Part shown: one piece after another, positions 1-5,860 of the stretch
Numbering within the stretch: position 1 is the stretch's first letter
Layout: the number at the start of each line of letters is the position of its first letter
Assembly (NCBI GenBank): GCA_934725655.1
Contig: CAKVCJ010000129.1
Location: forward strand, 1-5,917
Length of the DNA: 5,917 bases
Origin: an uncultured Brachyspira sp.
GTDB lineage: Bacteria; Spirochaetota; Brachyspiria; Brachyspirales; Brachyspiraceae
Direction: 5' to 3'
Position numbers and translations under genes: made by a program
Notes under the pieces: model-generated
Told to the model about the DNA's origin: nothing
Databases searched by the model: none
The model's input: the letters and a program-made list of their open reading frames with translations, nothing else

Positions 1-62
1 CCATCAGGCTCATCAACTAGCTTTTTAGCTAGGTACTCAATAAGCTCTTTTTCTTCCGTCAT
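1..62 (-). CDS. khpA: KH-domain RNA-binding protein KhpA (partial, N-terminus only)
   Basis: Only the first 20 codons are in the window; the gene continues past the left edge. The visible protein begins MTEEKELIEYLAKKLV and continues to a Val-Asp-Glu-Pro-Asp stretch. This is the usual opening of the small (about 75-80 residue) single-KH-domain proteins of the KhpA/YlqC family, in which an N-terminal helix precedes the KH fold. Members of this family bind RNA and, in Firmicutes, pair with KhpB and affect cell elongation and small-RNA biology. The ATG is preceded by a strong ribosome binding site and follows rpsP by 29 nt. The order ffh-rpsP-khpA is a widely conserved arrangement, usually followed by rimM, trmD and rplS, so those are expected to the left. 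The identification rests on about 20 residues plus gene order. The KH signature Gly-x-x-Gly loop is not visible here. Confidence 0.75.
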   Translation of the reverse strand, partial: MTEEKELIEYLAKKLVDEPD

Positions 63-68
63 AGCACA

Positions 69-74
69 CTCCTT
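69..74 (-). promoter_or_regulatory. Ribosome binding site of khpA
   Basis: On the minus strand the sequence AAGGAG lies 6 nt before the ATG at 62-60. It is a near-perfect Shine-Dalgarno match and fixes the start of the truncated khpA gene. Confidence 0.8.
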
Positions 75-91
75 TTTATTATAATATATAA

Positions 92-457
92 TTAAGCCTC
101 ATTGTTACTTTCTTCTGTTGTTACCTCTGGCTTAGCTTGTGTACGATTTTTACGTCTTTTTTCAGGATTTTTTAATGCTCTTTTTTGTTTTCTTGCAAGC
201 GGTGCACCTTTATCTTTTTCTATTATACCTTCTTTTATAAGAATACTCTTAACTACATAAGTAGGCTGGGCACCATTAGAGAGCCATTTCTTTATGTTCT
301 CTAAATCTAATTTATATAGAACATCTTTAGCCTTAGGATTAAACCAACCCAACTCCTCTATAAAACGGCCATCGCGTGGAAAACGAGAATCTGTTGCCAC
401 TACACGATAATGAGGTTCATGTTTGCGACCTATACGTTTTAATCTTAATTTTACCAC
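92..457 (-). CDS. rpsP: 30S ribosomal protein S16
   Basis: This is small-subunit ribosomal protein S16, which binds 16S rRNA early in 30S assembly. From the GTG at 457 the protein is 121 residues and opens [15 protein letters not shown], the canonical S16 N-terminus. The family hallmarks [20 protein letters not shown] (residues 18-37) and SNGAQPT (about 60-66) follow. Typical S16 is about 80-90 residues; this one carries an extra basic and then acidic tail from about residue 82 (Lys/Arg-rich, ending in a Glu/Asn-rich stretch). Such tails occur in several lineages. Start choice: the open frame extends to a TTG at 472, but that would place the Shine-Dalgarno sequence (GGAGG, 470-466) inside the gene and add five residues the family lacks. 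The GTG has an 8-nt spacing to that site and gives the conserved N-terminus. The gene lies 19 nt downstream of ffh and 29 nt upstream of khpA, so all three are probably co-transcribed. Confidence 0.96.
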   Translation of the reverse strand: MVKLRLKRIGRKHEPHYRVVATDSRFPRDGRFIEELGWFNPKAKDVLYKLDLENIKKWLSNGAQPTYVVKSILIKEGIIEKDKGAPLARKQKRALKNPEKRRKNRTQAKPEVTTEESNNEA

Positions 458-465
458 CTTTCTTT

Positions 466-470
466 CCTCC
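466..470 (-). promoter_or_regulatory. Ribosome binding site of rpsP (decides the start)
   Basis: GGAGG on the minus strand sits 8 nt before the GTG at 457-455 and directly after the double TAA that ends ffh. It overlaps the alternative TTG start at 472-470, which is therefore unlikely to be the initiation codon. Confidence 0.8.
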
Positions 471-476
471 AAATTA

Positions 477-1832
477 TTACATTAATTTATTTAAATCTTC
501 TATAGACATACCTATGCCCTCTAGGGATTTTGCCAATTTATTCATCTTTTTAGTACTGCCCATCATATTCTTCATCATTGTAAATTGTTTTATTAATTGA
601 TTTACATCATAAATACTCTGACCGCTGCCATTAGCTATACGCATCTTTCTTGAATTATTCAAAGGAAATAATGCCAAACGCTCTTTTTTAGTCATTGATT
701 GTATGATAGCTTTATATTTTACAAATTTCTGCTCTTCTCTGCTTATTAATTCATTATCTACATTAGCCATTCCTGGTATCATAGAAGTCATCTTAGATAT
801 ACCGCCCATTTTAGCTGTAGCATCTATCTGTTTCAAAAAGTCATTATAATCAAAATTATTCTCTATAACCTTTTGAAGCATTTCCTGCGCTTCTTTCTCA
901 CTGATAGCCGCACGAGCCTTCTCTACAAGTTTTACTATATCACCCATGCCGAGTATTTGACCTGCAACTCTTTTGGCATCAAACACATCTATATCTTCAA
1001 GATGCTCACCAGTACCTATAAATTTTACTGAAGAGCCTGTTGCATAGCGAAGTGATAAAGCAGCTCCGCCTCTAACCCCAGAATCAAACTTAGTAAGTAT
1101 TACACCATTTATGCCAATATTGCTTTGAAAACTCTTAGCAACATCAAACACACTCTGACCTGCTGTAGAATCCACAACGAGTAATTTTTCTGTAACATCA
1201 ACAGAATTAACAACTCTTCTAAGTTCAAGCATCATCTCTTCATCTATCTCTAAACGTCCTGCAGTATCTACAATAATCATATTATACTGCTCTTTTTTAG
1301 CGATAGACATAGCTCTTTTTAATATTTTATAAGGTTTTTTCTCTTTTGTATCTATATGACAAGGAACACCAACCTCTTTAGCTAATACGGATAATTGCTC
1401 CATAGCGGCAGGCCTATGCACATCAAGACCAACAAGAAAAACTCTTCTTTTATCTTTATAATATTTAGCTAATTTTGCAGAGGTGGTAGTTTTACCTGAA
1501 CCTTGCAAACCAAATAGGAGTGTAACTGTTGTTTTTTCTACTGGTTCTAATTTAAGACCGCTTTCCCCTTCGCCTATCATAGAAACTAAAGTATCGTGCA
1601 CATCAGCTACAAATTGATTAGCGGGATCTACATTTTCTAATCTTTCTTTACCTATTGCTCTTTTTTTTGCTTCTTCTAAAAATTTATCGGCTGCTTCTAA
1701 AGACACATCTGCTGATAATAGGGCTTCTTTAATTCCTATAAGGGTGTCTTCTATATCTTTTTCAGATAAGACTCTTTTATCGCGTAATTTGGAGAATACG
1801 TTAGATATAGATTTGGTTAAATTATCAAACAT
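477..1832 (-). CDS. ffh: Signal recognition particle protein Ffh (SRP54 GTPase)
   Basis: Ffh binds 4.5S SRP RNA and signal peptides of nascent membrane proteins, and docks with the receptor FtsY at the inner membrane through paired GTPase domains. The 451-residue protein is full length for the family. Seen in order: an N-domain helical bundle (about 1-95); the G domain with P-loop GLQGSGKTT (108-116), DVHRPAA (137-143), DTAGR (189-193), TKFD (247-250) followed by RGGAALS (254-260), and FIGTGE (271-276); then a Met-rich M domain with the finger-loop end MIPGM (351-355) and the RNA-binding motif [11 protein letters not shown] (394-404). The segment after TKFD reads SGV where most Ffh proteins have Gly-Asp-Ala. 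The ATG at 1832 has no good Shine-Dalgarno sequence in front of it. It is the first gene of the ffh-rpsP-khpA operon, transcribed from a promoter about 30 nt upstream. Confidence 0.98.
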   Translation of the reverse strand: MFDNLTKSISNVFSKLRDKRVLSEKDIEDTLIGIKEALLSADVSLEAADKFLEEAKKRAIGKERLENVDPANQFVADVHDTLVSMIGEGESGLKLEPVEKTTVTLLFGLQGSGKTTTSAKLAKYYKDKRRVFLVGLDVHRPAAMEQLSVLAKEVGVPCHIDTKEKKPYKILKRAMSIAKKEQYNMIIVDTAGRLEIDEEMMLELRRVVNSVDVTEKLLVVDSTAGQSVFDVAKSFQSNIGINGVILTKFDSGVRGGAALSLRYATGSSVKFIGTGEHLEDIDVFDAKRVAGQILGMGDIVKLVEKARAAISEKEAQEMLQKVIENNFDYNDFLKQIDATAKMGGISKMTSMIPGMANVDNELISREEQKFVKYKAIIQSMTKKERLALFPLNNSRKMRIANGSGQSIYDVNQLIKQFTMMKNMMGSTKKMNKLAKSLEGIGMSIEDLNKLM

Positions 1833-1868
1833 TCAAAATACCAATAAATCAATAAACTATACACAGCT

Positions 1869-1897
1869 ATTCTACGACAAAAACATAAAAAAGTCAA
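1869..1897 (-). promoter_or_regulatory. Sigma70-type promoter of the ffh-rpsP-khpA operon
   Basis: On the minus strand, TTGACT (1897-1892) is separated by exactly 17 nt from TAGAAT (1874-1869). Five of six bases match the consensus in each hexamer, and the spacing is optimal. Transcription would start near 1862, leaving a leader of about 30 nt before the ffh ATG. The promoter is predicted from sequence only, but it stands out against the A/T background because of the G and C in the -35 element. Confidence 0.7.
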
Positions 1898-1999
1898 TAA
1901 CTTTTACAAAAATTCATACAAACCCATATTGCTTGAAATATTTTTTTTATTTTTTAAAAATATTATCTAACATATTAAACAATTTTTATATATTATTAA

Positions 2000-2005
2000 T
2001 ATAAT
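2000..2005 (+). promoter_or_regulatory. Possible -10 element for the lipoprotein gene
   Basis: A perfect TATAAT lies 33 nt before the ATG at 2039. The best -35 candidate, TTAAAC at 1975-1980, matches only three of six consensus positions with a 19-nt spacer. In sequence this A/T-rich, a TATAAT by itself is weak evidence, so this is a tentative call. Confidence 0.35.
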
Positions 2006-2038
2006 ATAAACATAAAAAGTCGATACTAATACAGTATT

Positions 2039-2527
2039 ATGAAAAATATATTAAAACTAATGTTTTTTACATCAATAATCTTAATAAGCTGTAAACTACA
2101 AAATATTACAGGCACAGGTATAGACAATAGATTTGTAGGTACTTGGACAGGAACTATAAATGAAAATGATGAATATTATACAACTGCACCAATACCACAG
2201 CAATTACAACAAGCTAATACAGAAGAAACAAATCAAGGAAAAACTATAACTGTAATTATTAACGAAGACGGTTCAATACTTATAGATGCTGATTCCATAC
2301 CCGCATCAAATATATATAAAGATATAATAAATAACATACATTACTATACAATATCTTATATCATCTCTTATGAAGAAAACACTGCTACCATTTTTAATTA
2401 TATGATTATATTTGAAGATAATACAAAAGCCACTATAGAAGGAACAACCATAACAACATTAAATGAAAAAGAAAAAAGAACAAAAATACCTCAAACAACT
2501 ATAAATAAACAAACTGAAACTAATTAA
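2039..2527 (+). CDS. Predicted lipoprotein of unknown function
   Basis: I do not recognise a named family. The 162-residue protein starts with a lipoprotein signal peptide: Lys at positions 3 and 6, a hydrophobic core (about 7-16) and the lipobox Leu15-Ile16-Ser17-Cys18. The mature protein should therefore begin at Cys18, be lipid-modified, and sit in the inner or outer membrane. Directly after comes FVGTWTG (32-38). This Gly-Thr-Trp opening is common to lipocalin-like and other small beta-barrel or beta-sandwich lipoproteins. Alternating beta-type stretches follow (TITVIINEDGSI at 69-80, ATIEGTTITT at 131-140), and the C-terminus is hydrophilic and Thr/Lys-rich. The fold is an inference. No convincing Shine-Dalgarno sequence precedes the ATG; an internal ATG at 2060 would destroy the signal peptide. 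The gene is divergent from ffh and its 3' end overlaps the convergent TOPRIM gene by 8 bp. Confidence 0.8.
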   Translation: MKNILKLMFFTSIILISCKLQNITGTGIDNRFVGTWTGTINENDEYYTTAPIPQQLQQANTEETNQGKTITVIINEDGSILIDADSIPASNIYKDIINNIHYYTISYIISYEENTATIFNYMIIFEDNTKATIEGTTITTLNEKEKRTKIPQTTINKQTETN

Positions 2528-3185
2528 ATAATTTTTTTAAAAAATCTATAATATCATCTAACACTTTTGAATTTAAATAATCATGACAATCCTGAAATAA
2601 TCCGCCTATAGTATTTCTTTTCTTACATTTTACAGATATAAATGAAAGTATTTTAGATTTTAATATATGTGCTTCATTATCTCCTTGATTAATATAATCA
2701 TTGGCGCATTCAAAAAAATTATTAACACAATTATTATATAAATCATTATCTTTTTCTAAAATAATATCTTCAACTAAACATTCTAAACAACCAGAAGTTT
2801 TATCATTAGTTTTTGTTGCTATAAATAAGCCTTTATTATCATCATAGTAAATATTTTGATTTGTATTATATTCGAGTTTTATAATATCATTAAAAATATT
2901 AAATCTTTTTTGAGCATTATCTTCAGCATCTACAATAATACCAAGTTTTTCTATATTGTTATAGTTAGGGCTTTTTATAAATGAAGTAATGTTATTTTTA
3001 TTATCAACTTCATTAAGAGGTATAATATGAACAGTATCATTATCTTCTATAAAGGTTTTATTATATTGACCTACTATGCATTTTAATCCTAATTTTCTAT
3101 TGATTAAAAGCGAGCATAAATCTCTTTCATCGTTACCCTCAACAAGAAGAACTTTTTTAGCCATAGGTTTTATAGGTGCAGGCAT
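2520..3185 (-). CDS. DUF3226-like TOPRIM-domain protein, partner of the upstream ATPase
   Basis: The 221-residue protein has a TOPRIM-like layout. The first motif is VLLVEGNDE (12-20), with the catalytic-type Glu16. The second is LGIIVDAEDN (81-90), with acidic residues Asp86, Glu88 and Asp89 in the DxD position. A later Gly-x-Leu-Glu-x-Leu-x-Glu-Asp segment (132-140) and a C-terminal helix ending in FLKKLF complete the pattern I associate with DUF3226. TOPRIM folds bind Mg2+ through these acidic residues and act as nucleases or nucleotidyl transferases; nuclease activity here is inferred. Eight cysteines, including a CxxC at 133-136, are unusually many for a protein of this size. The start ATG lies 4 nt after the ATPase stop, and its Shine-Dalgarno sequence is inside the ATPase gene, which implies translational coupling. 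An in-frame ATG at 3164 has no ribosome binding site. Read with the ATPase, it resembles the nuclease half of a split OLD-like system. Confidence 0.85.
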   Translation of the reverse strand: MPAPIKPMAKKVLLVEGNDERDLCSLLINRKLGLKCIVGQYNKTFIEDNDTVHIIPLNEVDNKNNITSFIKSPNYNNIEKLGIIVDAEDNAQKRFNIFNDIIKLEYNTNQNIYYDDNKGLFIATKTNDKTSGCLECLVEDIILEKDNDLYNNCVNNFFECANDYINQGDNEAHILKSKILSFISVKCKKRNTIGGLFQDCHDYLNSKVLDDIIDFLKKLFN

Positions 3186-3189
3186 TAAT

Positions 3190-4248
3190 TTATCTTACCT
3201 CCCAATTATCCATGGCATTATTTAATTCTTCACTGTTGTATATAACAGGGTGATATTTTTCTTCTTTGTCAGCTTCTATCCTTATACCTTGAATGTCATT
3301 ATCTGAATTGTATTTATTTTTAACTTCATTATAAACATCATTAAAAGCCTTTATGCATTCATAAGAGTGAGTTGTTGCAAAAAGCTGAACATTGCTTCTA
3401 TAAGATACTTCAAATAAGGAAATCCATAAATTACGCAATGAACTGTAATGAAAACCATTATCAATTTCATCAATAAGTAAAATGCCATTTCGTATAAATG
3501 ATGCACTTACTATATAACTAAATATTTTATATATTCCAGAACCTAATGCATTTATAGGTAAATATCTATCAAGTCCTGTATCAGCCTCGCATATTTTATC
3601 AGATGATATTCTAATTGATTTTAAATTTGGTATTATAGGTTTTAGAGAGTCTATAATAATTTTATCTTGTTTTAAATTCTGAAGGTTATTAAACATCTTT
3701 ATAATATCGCTTTTAGCAGTTTCTTCTATAAAGAAATAATCATTAATAAAGCTATAAGGTAATAATCTAATATTATAATATGTTGAATATATAGTTTGAT
3801 TATCAAATATTATCTTATTATTAATTGATTCAAAACTATTATCAAGCTGTCTGTTAGTATTTATAAGCAGAGGAAGTTTTATAATTTCTCCATTGCTATT
3901 TTCTACTTGATAATAAACACCATCTAAATAATTATCTGTTAATGACTTTATAGGGTATATATTTAATTCTTTTTTTGTAGTTTTTATATTAATAGGATTA
4001 TTGCAGTTAAAATTATTAAAAATTAATTCCAAATTATTATTTAATACTATATTTCTTTGCATATAATTTGCTATAATAATATCACTTATAAACATACCAG
4101 AATATATATGCAATGCCTCTAAAAGATTGCTTTTGCCTACGCTGTTTTTACCAAAAATCAAATTAAACCTTTTAAAACTATCAACTTTAAACTCTTTGAA
4201 ACATTTAAAATTACTTATGCTTATATTTGGTATTTGAATATTATCCAT
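3190..4248 (-). CDS. ABC/AAA-type ATPase (AAA_15/AAA_21, OLD-like)
   Basis: This is a 352-residue soluble ATPase of the RecF/SMC/OLD-like class. The N-terminus (ISISNFKCFKEF, 9-20) is the typical opening strand of these proteins. It is followed by Walker A GKNSVGKSN (33-41), an ABC-signature-like LGSG (235-238), Walker B plus catalytic Glu in ILLIDEIDNGFHYS (256-269; Asp260, Glu261) and the switch histidine in QLFATTHS (288-295; His294). All residues needed for ATP hydrolysis appear intact. The C-terminus ends ELNNAMDNWEVR, the usual end of stand-alone members. It has no fused TOPRIM domain; the next gene supplies one. The middle (about 60-220) is Asn/Ile-rich and divergent and probably forms the lid or dimerisation region. 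The start ATG has GAGGTG 9 nt upstream (4263-4258). Such ATPases paired with a TOPRIM protein occur in anti-phage systems (OLD, PARIS, AbiL types). The family is clear; the biological role is inferred. Confidence 0.92.
   Translation of the reverse strand: MDNIQIPNISISNFKCFKEFKVDSFKRFNLIFGKNSVGKSNLLEALHIYSGMFISDIIIANYMQRNIVLNNNLELIFNNFNCNNPINIKTTKKELNIYPIKSLTDNYLDGVYYQVENSNGEIIKLPLLINTNRQLDNSFESINNKIIFDNQTIYSTYYNIRLLPYSFINDYFFIEETAKSDIIKMFNNLQNLKQDKIIIDSLKPIIPNLKSIRISSDKICEADTGLDRYLPINALGSGIYKIFSYIVSASFIRNGILLIDEIDNGFHYSSLRNLWISLFEVSYRSNVQLFATTHSYECIKAFNDVYNEVKNKYNSDNDIQGIRIEADKEEKYHPVIYNSEELNNAMDNWEVR
3198..3203 (-). promoter_or_regulatory. Ribosome binding site of the TOPRIM gene, inside the ATPase gene
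   Basis: GGGAGG on the minus strand lies within the last codons of the ATPase gene, 12 nt before the ATG at 3185. The spacing is somewhat long. It spans the ATPase stop codon, which suggests that ribosomes finishing the ATPase re-initiate on the TOPRIM gene and keep the two products in step. Confidence 0.65.
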
Positions 4249-4277
4249 AAAAACCTACACCTCTTTATATAAAATAA

Positions 4278-4306
4278 ATAATATATTAATAAATATTTAT
4301 TGTCAA
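4278..4306 (-). promoter_or_regulatory. Sigma70-type promoter of the ATPase-TOPRIM operon
   Basis: On the minus strand a perfect TTGACA (4306-4301) is followed after exactly 17 nt by TATTAT (4283-4278), five of six to consensus. Transcription would start near 4271, about 22 nt before the ATPase ATG, with the ribosome binding site GAGGTG inside this short leader. It is the strongest-looking promoter in the window. A 14-bp palindrome fills most of its spacer. Confidence 0.72.
4288..4301. repeat. 14-bp perfect palindrome in the promoter spacer (possible operator)
   Basis: AATAAATATTTATT is identical to its reverse complement. It lies between the -35 and -10 elements of the ATPase-TOPRIM promoter and touches the first base of the -35. 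The 9-mer AAATATTTA inside it (4291-4299) recurs at 4306-4314, 15 bp away. The position is where a repressor would block transcription, but pure A/T palindromes are frequent by chance in DNA of this composition. Confidence 0.35.
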
Positions 4307-4350
4307 AATATTTAAATACATATACAAACAAGAAAATTCCTTAATAACTA

Positions 4351-4379
4351 TTGTGTAAAATATCAATTAATTATAATAT
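4351..4379 (+). promoter_or_regulatory. Probable purF promoter
   Basis: TTGTGT (4351-4356) and TAATAT (4374-4379) are separated by 17 nt. A perfect TATAAT at 4372-4377 overlaps the same -10 but leaves a 15-nt spacer. Transcription would start near 4386, giving a leader of about 30 nt. This is too short for a purine riboswitch, and none is visible in the 169-bp region shared with the divergent ATPase gene. The promoter is weakly supported. Confidence 0.4.
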
Positions 4380-4417
4380 ATACAAATCAAAAAAATAAAA
4401 CTTGGTTGAATAAATAT

Positions 4418-5809
4418 ATGAATGAATTTTTTAAATGCGACAAACCTAAAGAAGAATGCGGAGTATTTGGTATATACTCAAAAGAAATAAAAAAAGACAT
4501 ATTAAAAACTCTTAACTATGCACTTTATGCATTACAGCACAGAGGACAAGAAAGTGCAGGAATAACAATATCAAATTATAAACATTTATTTACTTATAAA
4601 TCTATGGGACTTGTTTCAGATTTATTTTCTACAAATATCCCAAAAGAAACAGAAGGAAATATTGCAATAGGGCATGTAAGATATTCCACTACAGGAGAAA
4701 GCAGAATAGAAAATGCTCAGCCGCTTGAGAATTTATTTAGATTAGGGCAAATAGCTATAGCACATAATGGAAACCTTACTAATGCATATCAATTAAGAGA
4801 AAAGTTAGAACAAGAAGGAGCTACATTCAATGCTACTTCAGACAGTGAAGTTATAATTAAATTAATAGCAAGAAAAACTGTAAATAATTTTATAGACGGA
4901 ATAAAAGAGACTATCAACATAATTGAAGGAGCTTTTGCTTTGGTTATAGTGGTAGACGGTAAATTAATTGGAATTAGAGACCCTCATGGAATTCGTCCTT
5001 TATCATTAGGTACTAATTCTAACGGCGATTATTTTTTAGCTTCTGAATCTTGTGCTTTAGATGCTGTTGGGGCTAAATTTGTGCGAGATATAGAAGCAGG
5101 CGAAATGGTGATTATAGATGATAATGGTGTTCAGTCTATAAAATACAAAAATACTAAATTACAAAATTATCCTTGTGCTTTTGAGCATATATATTTTGCA
5201 AGGCCTGAAAGCAATATAGACGGCATTAATGTATATAATGTAAGATTTCAAACTGGTGTTTTACTTGCCAAAAAAAATACAGTAGATGCTGATATTGTAA
5301 TAGGGGTTCAAGACTCTGGAACTATTGCAGCATTAGGTTTTGCAAAGGAAAGCGGTATTCCTTACAGCATTGGCTTGGTTAAAAACAGATATATTGGAAG
5401 AACTTTTATTATGCCTGAGCAGTCAAGCAGAGAAGAAACTGTTAAATTAAAATTCAATCCTCTAAAGCATTTAATAGACGGTAAAAAAGTTATATTGATA
5501 GATGATTCACTCGTAAGAGGTACTACAAGCAAAATACTTATTGATATAGTGAGAAAAGCAGGTGCTAAAGAGGTGCATTTTAGGTCTGCTTCCCCTGTTA
5601 TAAAAAATCCTTGCTATTATGGTGTTGATATCTCTTCCAAAAAAGAACTTATCGGAGCAAAACTCTCTGTAGAAGAAATTCGAAAAGAAATTAATGCTGA
5701 TACTTTGGAATATTTATCTATAGAGGATATGTTTAAAGCCTTAGGCGGCACAAACTATTGTATAGGCTGCTTTAACGGCGAATATCCAACATCAATACCT
5801 AAAGAATAA
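4418..5809 (+). CDS. purF: Amidophosphoribosyltransferase PurF
   Basis: PurF makes 5-phosphoribosylamine from PRPP and glutamine, the first committed step of de novo purine synthesis, in the cytoplasm. Counting from the ATG (463 residues), Cys14 in EECGVFGIYS is the N-terminal nucleophile, exposed after removal of a 13-residue propeptide. The glutaminase domain shows LQHRGQESAGI (39-49), GHVRYST (85-91), AHNGNLTN (115-122) and RDPHGIRPL (187-195). The phosphoribosyltransferase domain shows FARPES (260-265) and the PRPP loop VILIDDSLVRGTTS (358-371). Four cysteines (253, 399, 448, 451) match the [4Fe-4S] ligands of the Bacillus subtilis-type enzyme, so this is the iron-sulfur, propeptide-bearing class. 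The frame also opens at a TTG at 4406, which would add four residues; neither start has a good Shine-Dalgarno sequence, and the ATG is preferred. The gene appears intact, is monocistronic within the window and is divergent from the ATPase operon. Confidence 0.97.
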   Translation: MNEFFKCDKPKEECGVFGIYSKEIKKDILKTLNYALYALQHRGQESAGITISNYKHLFTYKSMGLVSDLFSTNIPKETEGNIAIGHVRYSTTGESRIENAQPLENLFRLGQIAIAHNGNLTNAYQLREKLEQEGATFNATSDSEVIIKLIARKTVNNFIDGIKETINIIEGAFALVIVVDGKLIGIRDPHGIRPLSLGTNSNGDYFLASESCALDAVGAKFVRDIEAGEMVIIDDNGVQSIKYKNTKLQNYPCAFEHIYFARPESNIDGINVYNVRFQTGVLLAKKNTVDADIVIGVQDSGTIAALGFAKESGIPYSIGLVKNRYIGRTFIMPEQSSREETVKLKFNPLKHLIDGKKVILIDDSLVRGTTSKILIDIVRKAGAKEVHFRSASPVIKNPCYYGVDISSKKELIGAKLSVEEIRKEINADTLEYLSIEDMFKALGGTNYCIGCFNGEYPTSIPKE

Positions 5810-5836
5810 ATAATTTAAATAATTAGAATATTTAAT

Positions 5837-5860
5837 ACTATATTTTTGTTATAGTTTTTT
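5837..5860 (+). terminator. Weak intrinsic terminator after purF
   Basis: ACTATA (5837-5842) pairs with TATAGT (5850-5855) around a 7-nt loop, and a run of T follows to 5860. The site begins 28 nt after the purF stop. The stem is only 6 bp with one G-C pair, so its strength is doubtful, but stem, loop and T-tract are in the right order and the location fits. Confidence 0.4.

Noticed and set aside
376..600. Plus-strand open frame of 74 codons across the rpsP/ffh junction
   Set aside because: It lies antisense to two certain genes, has no ribosome binding site and gives a low-complexity Ile/Phe-rich translation.
1937..1964. Possible hairpin AATATTTTT / AAAAATATT between ffh and the lipoprotein gene
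   Set aside because: The stem is entirely A/T, and the genes on both sides point away from it, so no transcript needs terminating there. It is expected by chance.
1744..2004. Plus-strand open frame of 86 codons at the ffh 5' end and upstream region
   Set aside because: It is antisense to the ffh start and crosses the ffh promoter. Its translation is Asn/Ile/Phe-rich, as expected from A/T-rich non-coding DNA.
2528..2545. T-run followed by A-run at the convergent gene ends as a bidirectional terminator
   Set aside because: There is no loop and no G/C in the stem, and it lies inside the TOPRIM coding sequence. It is not a credible terminator.
2039..4248. Insertion sequence, prophage, CRISPR array or tRNA-linked island
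   Set aside because: No transposase, integrase, terminal inverted repeats, regularly spaced repeats or tRNA-like fold was seen in the block or its flanks.
4249..4417. Purine riboswitch or PurR-type control region before purF
   Set aside because: The predicted purF leader is only about 30 nt and no aptamer-like G/C-containing stems are visible. I see no PurBox-like element with confidence.
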